The notes below the pieces were generated by a model. It did not search any database, was not told the DNA's origin, and saw only the letters and a list, made by a program, of their open reading frames with translations. Positions 19,346 to 28,334 of a DNA stretch of 28,334 nucleotides are shown here, piece after piece. The DNA comes from Zancudomyces culisetae. Lineage: Eukaryota > Kickxellomycota > Harpellomycetes > Harpellales > Legeriomycetaceae. Position 1 is the stretch's first letter. Every line of letters begins with the position of its first letter. The stretch covers positions 1 through 28,334 of the forward strand of contig LSSK01001904.1 of assembly GCA_001969505.1 (NCBI GenBank). Direction: 5' to 3'. The position numbers and the translations under genes are program-made.

Positions 19346-20021
19346 TCGTTGGTGAAAACTTAGCTTCTATATATTTTTTTATAACTTTTGGTATTTGCCA
19401 CATGTCCTCATAACCGCAATGGGGTAAATGGTAATGGTTGAGTCATGCTGGCATTAGACACTACAAGTTTACATTACATCATTTTGTTTAGGTTTTTGAT
19501 TTATAATAAAGGATAACCTCAGAAAAGAACACTGATAGGGAAAGAGGGTTTCTACTTGCTAGACCAAAGTTGGTAGCAAAAACGCCTCCATACAATAAGT
19601 TTTTTTTTGCGAGTGTAAGCCTATTTTTAGTATACAGCAAATCTCTTCCTCTCCCTCCTCCTCTCTCATTATTGAATTACTTGTCAAATGTTGCTTTTGG
19701 CTCTCTGTCGAGTATTTTTACTCCAGGTTATGTTACGAACGACATGAGCAGTGTTTTACAACTCTCTCCATAAGAAGACCAGTCTTAGGGAACGCCTGGA
19801 GGAATCCAACAATGTTGGTTTTCGCGTGCTTTATGTATATGGATGCATATATATGCGCGTGAGGAGAGGGAGGTGAGGGGGGGCTCATAACTGCCTGTCA
19901 AACTTATATTCACTCCACAGTAATTTAAACCATTTTTAATAAGCAAAATAATAAACTATAAATAATCAACAAAATTTCAAATTAGTCAAAAGCCTAAAGG
20001 GGTGTTTCATGTATTTAAAAT
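19346..20021. other. Region between convergent acyltransferase and Sec14 B genes
   Basis: About 680 bases that must hold both 3' ends. No gene seen; a 67-codon frame at 19570-19773 looks random. It has a perfect 12-base palindrome GCATATATATGC at 19845-19856 and a G-rich patch just after it (about 19860-19883). No clear function for either. Confidence 0.5.
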
Positions 20022-21582
20022 TCAAGGTTTGGCAGAGGCTTTATTGTTTGCGAGTCTGGTGTAAAGTGCTGGTGACCTGGTGAATCTATCCAGCTTTTTG
20101 CTAGCTTCCCTGGCCTTGACTTGACACTCGTGGCGGTGCTTCTCTATCTCCTCTAATTCACGTTTAATAGCATCAAGCTCTGGGCCCTTGGATTTTTCTA
20201 GCTTTTTGCCAGCCTCTATCCATTTGATAGTTGCATCTCTAAACTCCTCATAAGCCTGTCTCTTCTCTTCAGCTGCCTTGGCTTTTGCTTCCACATCGCT
20301 CATGTGAGCATGATCTTCGGGAGTAGGAAGGACAAATTTGAAGGTGAAGCTGCTCTTTCCTCCCTTTGATGAAGGGATATGCGCAAGATCTATATACTTT
20401 GAAACCTCATCGATTGATTTGCAGAATTGGATCTTTGCAGCAACAACTGGGTCAAGCAGGGGTTTGACCATACTGTAGATACCAGAAACCCACCATGATC
20501 CGTTATAGGCTATGCAGAGCCCCAGTGACTCGGGATAATACGCCTCTAGATACTTTAGCGTGAGCTTTAAGAAATTCCAATCCTATAAAAAAGTATAAAA
20601 AAAAAGAGCACACACAGTGCGTTAAAAAATGAATAAAAAATACCAGTTCCAGTAGTTTATATTCAGCTTCACCTAGTTAATAGGGTAAATAATAAGTAAA
20701 TCTGGATCAATTCTTACCATATTTGCATTTGTGTTATCTGTAAGATCGATAATTAAGCACACCTTTTCGTTAGGTATATCTAATTTAACACGTGCCGTCT
20801 CCATAAACCAAATGATAAAACGTTTAAGCTGTGCAAACGGTTGATCTTTTGGGAAATGCTTGCAAGGCTCAGACCAGCTATTATTATAGAAATATTTGTA
20901 GTTACAGCACGATGACGTTTCAAGTTTTGTTGTTATTGATGCTAGGGTTCGGCTGTGTAGCAATAAAAGAGATAATTTATATTTTGACTTACATTATATT
21001 CTGTGTAATTTTGTCCATACCCTCCAAATACATGGTGCCTTTGTGAAGCAGCGCAGCATCAAGAGCAGATTCACCAGTGAAAATTATTTCTTCAACATTT
21101 TCTATGTGTCTGAACTTGAGTGCATTCATAAACATGTCGTGTGCCTTTGGGGGATCCCATTTTCTAGCACGGAGAAATCGTAGAACATATGTATCAGCAA
21201 TATCTTCTCTAAAAGATTCATATAGGACCGATTCAACTGTGGAATCCTTGAGTGTAGTTTTAAATTCCACTGGAATAAGCTTTTTTCCGACTTTGTCCTC
21301 GATTGTTTGGCCGTATTTGCAACCAGGGATGACCTCGGTATCTTTATACTTTTCGCCGTTTTTCTTGTCTGCGGCCTGATCCTCATCGATTTTTACCGGC
21401 TCAAGCTCACCGCCAGCAGCGTTTTTGGCTTTTGCTATATCAGTGGTAAGTTGCTTGAAGACCAATTCGTAGACCTCTTGCAACTTTTTACGCTCGAATT
21501 CATTCAAATTGCCATAACAGCCTGCGCGATCTACGACGCCCTTTTCGAACTGTTTTGTTACTTTTTCAGCTTTCGTAGCCAT
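20022..21582 (-). CDS. Sec14/CRAL-TRIO phosphatidylinositol-transfer-like protein, paralog B
   Basis: Minus-strand exons 21582-20993, 20877-20718 and 20582-20022 give 436 residues. The start is the ATG before ATKAEKVTKQFEK; the two codons before it open on TTG. Parts in order: N-terminal helices (CYGNLNEFERKKLQEVYELV), FVLRFLRARKW-like YVLRFLRARKWDPPKAHDM at about 130, lipid-binding domain (VCLIIDLTDNTNANMDW, CIAYNGSWWVSGIYS, KPLLDPVVAAKIQFC), then a Lys/Glu-rich C-terminal helix. It is clearly paralogous to the protein at 14961-16397, lined up almost without gaps through the lipid-binding domain. Both resemble Csr1/Sfh-type Sec14 homologs, which exchange phosphatidylinositol and help phosphoinositide and lipid metabolism. 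Ligand unknown. Confidence 0.92.
20583..20717 (-). other. Sec14 B intron 2
   Basis: 135 bases, phase 0, donor GTAAGA, acceptor TTATAG. Joins TNANM to DWNFLK; paralog A reads straight through here as DNMDWNA. Confidence 0.87.
20878..20992 (-). other. Sec14 B intron 1
   Basis: 115 bases, phase 2, donor GTAAGT, acceptor ATAATAG. Lies at the same protein position and phase as the intron of paralog A (just after the Q-N-I / C-P-I motif). Confidence 0.87.
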
Positions 21583-22808
21583 TTTCAAGCGTTGATACTA
21601 ACGAGAAATATCGTAATTTTTGGTATAAAGTTTTATTAGTATGTATCTTGTCGTTTACTACGAGATTCTATAGATGACTAAAAAACTAGCAAAGAAATAT
21701 GTTTCTCTTTAAAAGCGTATTTTAGTGTTCGTAGTTTAAAAAATAAAAAAAAGTGTATTTCGAGCTTGGAATTGGATAAATATTTATGTGAATATCCACG
21801 TTCCGAATTTGTTGGGATTTAAATGCCAAAAAATATATACAAAAGTTTGGGCCCATGCAAATATCACACATCGGAAAGGCTATAAGAGTACACATAAAAA
21901 AAACAAAAGCAAAAAAAGTGATTTATGTAATTTTTATCAAATAAGACCAAGTGATTTGAAAACCAAAATTAGCATCAAGTGTTCAGAGAGGCCCTTGATT
22001 TGGCTCCGTTTTTAATATTTTGTGAAAAGGATACCTGAAACAGTTATAGCCTACGAAAGAAATTAGAAAAACAAGCAAACAAAAAAAAAATAATTATGGG
22101 TCATTCCCATCCTCTAAAATTAGTTGAAGTGTTTTTTTTTTTTTCTAGAATGCACCCAAAGCAAAGAAATAGAAACAGACATATAGTTGGTAATGAGCGC
22201 AAACACAGCGGGATTAAATCGAGCGTAAAACAAGTGTGATTGGAATAGACCACTAAATCCTGATATTTTATTGGCTAAATGGCACCCAAAAAATAAAGTG
22301 CAGTTCTGAGTAAAAGCAAGCCACAATATCGAGAAATTTTCTCCAGGCTATATACAAAGTCAAGAAATCATGTGGCAAAACTCGACCACCATTGTTCGTT
22401 CTTCCACATATCCTCTGATATTCTACAGTTTAAAACGTACTCTGAGTAGAACACAAAGAGCGGGTATCTGTACCTTCAGGGTTGAAGGAAAGCTGAAAAT
22501 AATAATGAGGGATAATCTACACCGATTGGGAGAATGTGTCGAGATATTAAGAAATGATTGTAGCTAGCTACCTGATTCCTTTTCGCTGCTATTCTGATGT
22601 TCCCCTTTTTTTGTTTAGTTTTTGTTTACTTTTATTTCTTTGCTTTTTTTGTGGAGTGAGCTCTTATTTGGTGCTTAATCTATGTTTATATGTGATAGGT
22701 GTCCACAAAGGCAATGATTATAAGAAGGGATGCTAGAGGAGCAGCATACTCTAGAGGAGAGCTTGGGCTATGCAGTATTATATGTGATAAAGCACAAGGC
22801 TGTTACAG

Positions 22809-22820
22809 TATATATAAAAA
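22809..22820 (+). promoter_or_regulatory. Orphan TATA-like element
   Basis: TATATATAAAAA followed by GG is a textbook TATA word, yet the nearest downstream recognised start on this strand is almost 1 kb away. It may serve a long Sey1 leader or an unannotated non-coding transcript, or be chance in AT-rich DNA. Confidence 0.3.
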
Positions 22821-23198
22821 GGCATCTATTGGTCTTCAAAGACATACCATTCGATTTGATTAACTGAGTAGAGGAACAGTTTGAGACGAGCATAGCGCAA
22901 GTAGACGACTGATAGCGCTTGGAAAGTTGTTCTAGTTTTGAGTTTTTATACTTTGAGTATGAGATGATTGTTTATAGACTAGGAGCGACCAGCTGCTTAG
23001 TGTAAATGGAAGCTGATATGTTTAAAAAAAAAACAATAAGAACTTGTTGATTTCAGACATCACTGTGTATCACATGGTAAGTGGTACATGCACCACGTAA
23101 GCAATAGCATCATTTAAAGGCGGAAGAAAACTGTGTTTTCAACGAGCAGGCGCGTAAATCAACCAAAGATATGCTTAAACTGGGCTTTATGGACTATT

Positions 23199-23222
23199 GT
23201 TTTTGTTTTTGTTTTTGTTTTT
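23199..23222 (+). repeat. Tandem GTTTTT hexamer repeat
   Basis: Four consecutive GTTTTT units plus a partial fifth, in the Sey1 upstream region. Probably a simple microsatellite. Confidence 0.9.
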
Positions 23223-23778
23223 GTTTTCTTTTTTAATAGCAAATTCTGAATGAGCGCTACAAAAAATAAATAAAAACAAAAATAGCAAGAGAAAGTACAT
23301 GCTTTTAGTTGCAATCACGTCAATTCAGTCAAAAAAAAATACAACTTTGGTCCACAAGACGTACAAGGACCAGCTTCTAATAAACATGAGAAGTTTAGAA
23401 TGTGTTCTTGGTACTTAGGTTTTTTATATACTATTTTTGTTATCGGGCTGTGAAGATATTGATGTGAAATTATGAGCAGTTTAGAAACTACTTGATAAAT
23501 GGGAAAAGTAAAGATTAAAAATAGGGTAGTTGGCAAATAGAGAGCAAGTATCCACTAGTTCATTTTTAGGTGCAGCAATATTCCCCGATAGTTTCAGCAA
23601 ATAGAATAGCTGATAAAAATATTAGGGTAAATCCCAATTAGCAGGAAAAAAAAAGAACAAATTTGAGGCAGACACATGTATTTTGAAAAGCGATTGTGAA
23701 AATTAAACAAATTTTGGGAGAACTAATAGTATATACTGCAAACGTGCATTTGGAAAGAAAAGAGAGGAAAGCCAGCAA

Positions 23779-23796
23779 ATGAAGATAAAAGGATGA
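23779..23796 (+). promoter_or_regulatory. Five-codon upstream ORF overlapping the Sey1 start
   Basis: ATG at 23779 starts MKIKG and stops at TGA 23794-23796, which overlaps the main ATG (23793-23795) as ATGA. If transcribed, this is a geometry that allows termination-reinitiation or reduces main-ORF translation. Confidence 0.45.
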
Positions 23797-26732
23797 TAGA
23801 CGGAAATGATGATAGTGCAGTTGTTCCGGATTCATGGACCGAGAAAAGACCACCTGTGACAGAGGAACACGACCTTGATTCGTACAGCTACGAAAAGGGA
23901 AATTCAAAACCAGCAAAGATAGCAGCAAAAAGAGGGATGCTTCAACTTATTGATGAGGAACAATGTTTTTCAAAGGACGTTTCCAAGTATATGAAAGAGC
24001 AATGGCATCTTTTTGATGCAGGTTTTGATTACAACTTGGTTGCAGTGTTTGGGTCGCAAAGTACAGGAAAAAGTACATTGCTAAATAGGCTGTTCCAGAC
24101 AAGTTTCAAAGAGATGAACGAAAGCAAACGGCAACAGACGACCAAGGGAATATGGTGCGACAGGGGAGGTGAGATGCCTGTGTTGGTGTTTGATGTGGAG
24201 GGTACAGATGGACGCGAAAGAGGAGAGGATCAAGATTTCGAGAGAAAAAGTGCGCTGTTTTCACTTGCAATTGCGGAAGTGGTGATAGTAAACATGTGGG
24301 AAAACATGGTCGGTTTATATAATGGTGCCAACATGGGGTTGCTGAAGACCGTATTTGAAGTTAATTTGATGTTGTTTGGCAGAAACAGGGGTGCAAAGAC
24401 ATTGTTGTATTTCGTGATTAGAGATCATGTGAGTAGAACACCGCTCGAAGTGTTGGGACAGACAGTTACTAAGGATTTACACAAGATATGGAGCGAGCTG
24501 AACAAACCCGATGAGCTCAAAGATGAGCAATTGGATGACTATTTTGATATCCAATTTACGTCGCTGCCACATCTGTTGCTTCAACCAGAGCGATTCGACA
24601 CCGAAGTACGCAGACTGAGATTAGATTTCAGTGATCCCAGCCATGATACCTATGTCTTTAAAGATAAATATTCGAGACAAGTCCCCGCGGATGGATTCCA
24701 ACATTATGCGGAAGGAGTATGGGAAAAGGTGGTTTCAAACAAGGATTTAGATTTGCCTACTCAGCAAGAGTTGTTGGCGCAATATAGATGTGATGAAATA
24801 TCGGCAGCAGCACTGATTCCGTTCCGTGAAAATGTACAGGGGCTGAGTATAAGCATAGGAGGGGGAAATGTGGTTAGGGATATGGGCAAAAAATTTGAAG
24901 AAATACGTACACAAACGGTGTCACGATTTGATGAACAGGCAAGTAGGTATAATAAAACGGTTTACGAAAAAAAGAGACAACAGTTGTTGGCAACGGTTCA
25001 CGGCGAGTTGCAGACAGTCTTTGTCGGGCAAACTAAAAATGCGATATCTAGAGCTGTAACCAGTTTCGAGGAAACCAGCGCAAAACGACTCGAAATGAAT
25101 GAACGAGGAGCAGCGGGAGGAAAAGGATATAGTGGTGAATTTTGTTCGGTAATCAAGGGAGAAAAGACAAAGGCTGTAGAGTACGTCAAGTCTGTTGTAG
25201 AAGCAATGATGCTGAAAGATGCTGAGTGGACATACTCTAATGACATTGAGCTCTTGAACAAGAAATTGGACTTTGCAACGGCGAGACTCAGAATGATTGA
25301 AATGGAGAGGATTGTGAATAGGGCACAGAAAAACGCAATGGTCAGCTACGGACCTCAAGTTTCGGAGATTCTTGCGGATGCTCGTGCAGATATGTGGGAA
25401 CAAATATTGATGGGGCTAGTCGATTCTACAAGAAATGGCGAATTGGATTTGGAGATTGATGTATCTGGAATGGATAAGCTCGGACTTGAATATTCGACGA
25501 AAGTAGATGGAGATGCAGCATCAGCTAATACAGATGCGGCGGCAGTGGAGTTGCAAAAACTCAAAAGAAGATTAAGGCAGTTGTGCTGGGAAGGATTGGT
25601 TAAGCATTTAAATGAAGAACTTGGAGAGCAGATGTTGCATATGAAGCTTCGAAACAGATTTGAAGACAAGTTTAAGTATGATGCTAAGGGCATTCCTAAA
25701 GTATGGAGTGCCAGAGACGATATTGATGGCTGCTTTGCCACCGCCAAGGCAGAGGCTTTATCACTGCTTCCTTTGTATTCATCGATTGATATCGGATGTC
25801 TTTCGACTAACTTTGCACTGAAAAACACTCTTGGAAAGCAAGACTATTTTTATGTAGCTGAGGAGACAGCAACGGGTGTTGATGAAGCGTTGTACGAAGA
25901 GCGCCTTCCAGTATTCCAACTTAGGCGATTTAATTTGGAGTCGAGTTTGGTGCTACTGAACAGTATCCAGCAGCGCGGAGTCTCAAAGAAGTTTAGCCGT
26001 GATGCAGACACAATGTTTTTGGAAGCAAAACGCGCGGTGGTAATGACAAAAACGCAAGTTCCTTACTGGGCAGTGATTATGATGATTCTGTTGGGCTGGA
26101 ATGAGGCAATGGTGGTTTTGTTCAATCCACTGTATCTAGTTGTACTTGCATTGTTAGGAGCAACCGTGTTTGTTATCCACAATTTGAATTTGTGGGGACC
26201 AGCCAAAATGGTTGCACAGAATGCGACTGCTAGTGTTTCCAAGATGGTTCATAATATAGCTGTAGAAGCCGCGAATGCCACCAATCCAGATTCCTTGGAT
26301 AATAAAACGTTAAATGCGTCTTCCTCACCGCGTCATTTCAGGGATAACCAGACTCATGGAGGTGGGTTTGATGGTCGCAGCAGGACAACGGTTGGTTCAG
26401 ACCGTAGTAGTAGTCCAGAAGCTGGTGGATTTGGTGAAGCCGAAATGATTGGACTGAAGAAGCTGGGTTTGGGTGGCAAGAGCAAGACATACCACAGCCA
26501 CTCTACAAAAAACGGTGATAGCGAGGATGATAATCATGTGGCTAGTAGGATACAAACTGATACAAAGGATGCTTTGGATTATGACTTTGAGTTTTTGAAG
26601 GCAAAAGGTAATGATAAGTTTCCATTGGGTGGTGGTAAAGGTATTGGTAAGCGTAAAGGTGGGCACTCAATGGAGTATGATCGTGTGTTGAGTACTACAG
26701 GAGGAAACGACTCGGATATTGAATCAGATTAG
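23793..26732 (+). CDS. SEY1: Sey1/RHD3/atlastin-type ER membrane-fusion GTPase
   Basis: Single-exon 979-residue dynamin-like GTPase that fuses ER tubules. The GTPase domain has P-loop GSQSTGKSTLLN (about 87-98), switch I region QQTTKGIW, DVEGTDGRERGEDQDFERKS (G3/switch II), and YFVIRDH carrying the R-D nucleotide motif. A long helical bundle follows, then a Trp/Leu-rich membrane hairpin at about 755-800 (WAVIMMILLGW ... YLVVLALLGATVFVI), the hallmark that anchors the protein in the ER with both ends cytosolic. The C-terminal tail of about 180 residues is Gly/Ser-rich and charged, making this about 200 residues longer than yeast Sey1 (776). It converges on the acyl-CoA synthetase gene 229 bases away. 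Confidence 0.96.
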   Translation: MIDGNDDSAVVPDSWTEKRPPVTEEHDLDSYSYEKGNSKPAKIAAKRGMLQLIDEEQCFSKDVSKYMKEQWHLFDAGFDYNLVAVFGSQSTGKSTLLNRLFQTSFKEMNESKRQQTTKGIWCDRGGEMPVLVFDVEGTDGRERGEDQDFERKSALFSLAIAEVVIVNMWENMVGLYNGANMGLLKTVFEVNLMLFGRNRGAKTLLYFVIRDHVSRTPLEVLGQTVTKDLHKIWSELNKPDELKDEQLDDYFDIQFTSLPHLLLQPERFDTEVRRLRLDFSDPSHDTYVFKDKYSRQVPADGFQHYAEGVWEKVVSNKDLDLPTQQELLAQYRCDEISAAALIPFRENVQGLSISIGGGNVVRDMGKKFEEIRTQTVSRFDEQASRYNKTVYEKKRQQLLATVHGELQTVFVGQTKNAISRAVTSFEETSAKRLEMNERGAAGGKGYSGEFCSVIKGEKTKAVEYVKSVVEAMMLKDAEWTYSNDIELLNKKLDFATARLRMIEMERIVNRAQKNAMVSYGPQVSEILADARADMWEQILMGLVDSTRNGELDLEIDVSGMDKLGLEYSTKVDGDAASANTDAAAVELQKLKRRLRQLCWEGLVKHLNEELGEQMLHMKLRNRFEDKFKYDAKGIPKVWSARDDIDGCFATAKAEALSLLPLYSSIDIGCLSTNFALKNTLGKQDYFYVAEETATGVDEALYEERLPVFQLRRFNLESSLVLLNSIQQRGVSKKFSRDADTMFLEAKRAVVMTKTQVPYWAVIMMILLGWNEAMVVLFNPLYLVVLALLGATVFVIHNLNLWGPAKMVAQNATASVSKMVHNIAVEAANATNPDSLDNKTLNASSSPRHFRDNQTHGGGFDGRSRTTVGSDRSSSPEAGGFGEAEMIGLKKLGLGGKSKTYHSHSTKNGDSEDDNHVASRIQTDTKDALDYDFEFLKAKGNDKFPLGGGKGIGKRKGGHSMEYDRVLSTTGGNDSDIESD

Positions 26733-26872
26733 GAGTATTTTTGAGCATATATTTTTTTATTGTTTCTAGTGTTTAATGATCTTTTTTTCTTTCTTTAATA
26801 ATAACATTATTGATGAGGATAAGTGGAAGAAGGAGAGCATATAATAGTATTTGATTTATGGAGAAACATGAT

Positions 26873-26878
26873 AATAAA
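26873..26878 (+). terminator. Possible poly(A) signal for Sey1
   Basis: AATAAA 141 bases past the Sey1 stop. It sits within the 229-base gap before the convergent synthetase stop codon, so the two 3' untranslated regions are likely short or overlapping. Confidence 0.3.
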
Positions 26879-26961
26879 CCCACTGAACTACCATCGATTT
26901 TGGCAAGATACCAGTATAAAAGCGGATAAAAAAGTGGGAAAAGAAAGAAAAACTACAATAT

Positions 26962-28334
26962 TCAAAGTTTGCTGTAGACATGAGGGGTATCTAGGAGCTG
27001 TTTCCAAATATCATACGCAACAGCGAAATCTTCCATGGTAGCAGGCAAATCCAAGGGAATAACGGTAGTACTTAGTCTACTCGAACCACGGTTTGTATCT
27101 GCGGTATGATCAGCGATAGCCGTAAACATATTACGCAACAATTTGCGAAGAATCTTGCCACTGCGGGTCTTTGGCAGCTTTTCGACGAAAAAGATGTTTT
27201 CGGGCAGGAGCGACACAATTGCGCCAATGTTTGAGCGGACAGCAGCAGCAATTTGAGATTTAGCATCAGCGAGTTGGCTGGGTGTATAAGACCCGGATTT
27301 GAGGACGGCAAAGACAACGGGGACTTGACCCTTGATATTATGGGGGCGGGGAACGACACAGCATTCTGCGACGGTAGGGTGTCTGGTAGCGGTTTCTTCT
27401 ACAGTCGATGTAGACAAACGGTGGGCAGCAACGTTGATAACATCGTCGTCGCGTGATAAAATGAAGACGTACCCATCCGCATCTACAAAGCCTGCGTCGC
27501 CAGTAGCATAGTATCCAGGGAAACGCTCAAAATATTCGGTAAAGAATTTTTTGTCGTTCTTCCACAAACCTGAGAAACATCCAGGTGGGAGCGGGAGTTT
27601 GATGACAACGCTACCAATCTCTCCAGGTGCAGCTTCTTCAAGTGCATGGTCGGTTGATTTGGGGCTAGTATCATCTTCGTCGCCATCATCGCTGTGTGTA
27701 CGTAAGATGCGTAAGTCAACACCAGGCAACGCCATACCAGCACTGCCAAAGCGAATGGGTGGGATATCTGCGCCAGTAGTGATATCACCAAGACAGATTG
27801 CTGTAAGAGGAGAGCCAGATTCGGTCTGCCACCAGTGGTCAGTCGAGACATTGACGACGGGGTTTGTGGGTGACCCATCCATATACGCAAACGAAAATTC
27901 GGGAGCACGAGCAATATCATGTGAATTGCTGCAAGCTGCAGATGTTGCTGTTGGGTTGTTATTGGTAATGTAGTCGATCCACCACCGATGAATTTCGGGA
28001 ACACAACGTTCACCAGCAAGGAAGAGTCCACGTACATGGGACAAATCGTATTTGCGGCGGTACTTGGCATCATTATCTTCTTTTCGCAAGATCATGAGTG
28101 CGGTTGGTGATGTGAAAAAGACCTTGACGTTATATTCGGACAAAACACGGAAGAATGCTCCAGGGTCAGGTGTGCCTACAGGTTTACCTTCATACACAAC
28201 GGTCTCGTTACGGTTCATCAATGCACCATAGCATGTGAGTGAGTGGCCCACTGCCCAACCAAAGTCGCTACTTGCAAAGAAGGCTTCGCCGGGGTTTGAC
28301 CCGTATACGTGGCGCATGGCGTATACAAGTGCAA
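26962..28334 (-). CDS. Propionyl/acetyl-CoA synthetase (ACSS3/PrpE-like), C-terminal part (5' end off right edge)
   Basis: The minus strand stays open from the window end (ALVYAMRHVYG...) to TGA at 26962, about 456 residues; the true start and the P-loop-like STGSTGxPKG motif lie outside. Visible signatures of the adenylate-forming family: FFASSDFGWAVGHSLTCYGAL, a DHWWQTESGSP substrate-pocket motif, FGSAGMALPGVDLRIL, YYATGDAGFVDADGYVFI with the AMP-contacting Asp, RDDDVINVAAHRLST hinge, and TRSGKILRKLLRN carrying the catalytic Lys. The IKGQVPVVFAV stretch and overall pattern are closest to ACSS3/PrpE propionyl-CoA synthetases rather than classical acetyl-CoA synthetase. The reaction is carboxylate + ATP + CoA to acyl-CoA + AMP + PPi. 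The usual NVAGHR hinge Gly is Ala here. Confidence 0.92.
   Translation of the reverse strand, partial: ALVYAMRHVYGSNPGEAFFASSDFGWAVGHSLTCYGALMNRNETVVYEGKPVGTPDPGAFFRVLSEYNVKVFFTSPTALMILRKEDNDAKYRRKYDLSHVRGLFLAGERCVPEIHRWWIDYITNNNPTATSAACSNSHDIARAPEFSFAYMDGSPTNPVVNVSTDHWWQTESGSPLTAICLGDITTGADIPPIRFGSAGMALPGVDLRILRTHSDDGDEDDTSPKSTDHALEEAAPGEIGSVVIKLPLPPGCFSGLWKNDKKFFTEYFERFPGYYATGDAGFVDADGYVFILSRDDDVINVAAHRLSTSTVEETATRHPTVAECCVVPRPHNIKGQVPVVFAVLKSGSYTPSQLADAKSQIAAAVRSNIGAIVSLLPENIFFVEKLPKTRSGKILRKLLRNMFTAIADHTADTNRGSSRLSTTVIPLDLPATMEDFAVAYDIWKQLLDTPHVYSKL

Larger units (their letters stand above)
21583..23792. other. Intergenic region between divergent Sec14 B and Sey1 genes
   Basis: About 2.2 kb, AT-rich, expected to hold two promoters. 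Open frames are short and unrecognised (the longest ATG frame, 22370-22567, is 65 codons). It holds a strong TATA-like element at 22809-22820, a (GTTTTT) tandem repeat at 23199-23222, and a repeated CTAGAGGAG word near 22733 and 22751. No tRNA or transposon recognised. Confidence 0.5.

Noticed and set aside
19860-19883. G-rich patch as a G-quadruplex
   Set aside because: Only two runs of three or more G are present, so a stable three-tetrad quadruplex is not supported.
20671-20674. AG|GT junction inside Sec14 B intron 2 as a second recursive splice site
   Set aside because: It would leave a 45-base intron, the donor GTGAAG is weak, and the only branch-like word is three bases from the AG. 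The single 135-base intron already gives the correct frame.
24921-25828. Minus-strand frames of about 160 codons opposite Sey1
   Set aside because: Shadows of the Sey1 coding frame with no domain features.

Overview
The window is nuclear DNA of an AT-rich fungus. The evidence is spliceosomal introns of about 90-170 bp with GTAAGT/GTATGT-type donors and TAG acceptors, A-rich leaders, and fungal families such as Sey1, recyclin, Csr1-like Sec14 proteins and a Cst26/Psi1-like acyltransferase. The lineage cannot be fixed from the sequence. An early-diverging group with AT-rich DNA is my guess, at low confidence. No rRNA, tRNA, transposon, CRISPR array or viral gene was recognised.

Layout. Positions 1-3242 (minus) hold most of a chromatin protein with an acidic region, ankyrin repeats, a bromodomain and a BAH domain; its C-terminus is cut by the left edge. 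A universal-stress-protein-domain gene follows (3943-4566, minus). After a 2.8 kb gap comes a large intronless recyclin-type F-box/Sec10-like gene (7379-11551, plus), then threonine dehydratase (12309-14069, plus, one intron). Next are three lipid genes: a Sec14 protein (14961-16397, plus, one intron), a PlsC-type acyltransferase (17463-19345, plus, five introns) and a second Sec14 protein on the other strand (20022-21582, minus, two introns). After another 2.2 kb gap come the ER-fusion GTPase Sey1 (23793-26732, plus) and, convergent with it, the C-terminal part of a propionyl/acetyl-CoA synthetase (26962-28334, minus, 5' end beyond the right edge).

How the genes fit together. The two Sec14 paralogs share an intron at the same position and phase, so they descend from one duplicated gene. 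They bracket an acyltransferase whose closest yeast relatives remodel phosphatidylinositol, which suggests a small phosphoinositide/phospholipid neighbourhood. Recyclin and Sey1 act in membrane traffic and ER shape. Both have very short upstream ORFs that end at or beside the main start codon.

The most unusual signal is in the acyltransferase. The family-conserved protein can only be kept in frame if a single nucleotide (18357) is spliced as its own exon between two ordinary-sized GT-AG introns. Exon boundaries given here come from splice signals, reading-frame arithmetic and remembered family conservation; no transcript data were available.
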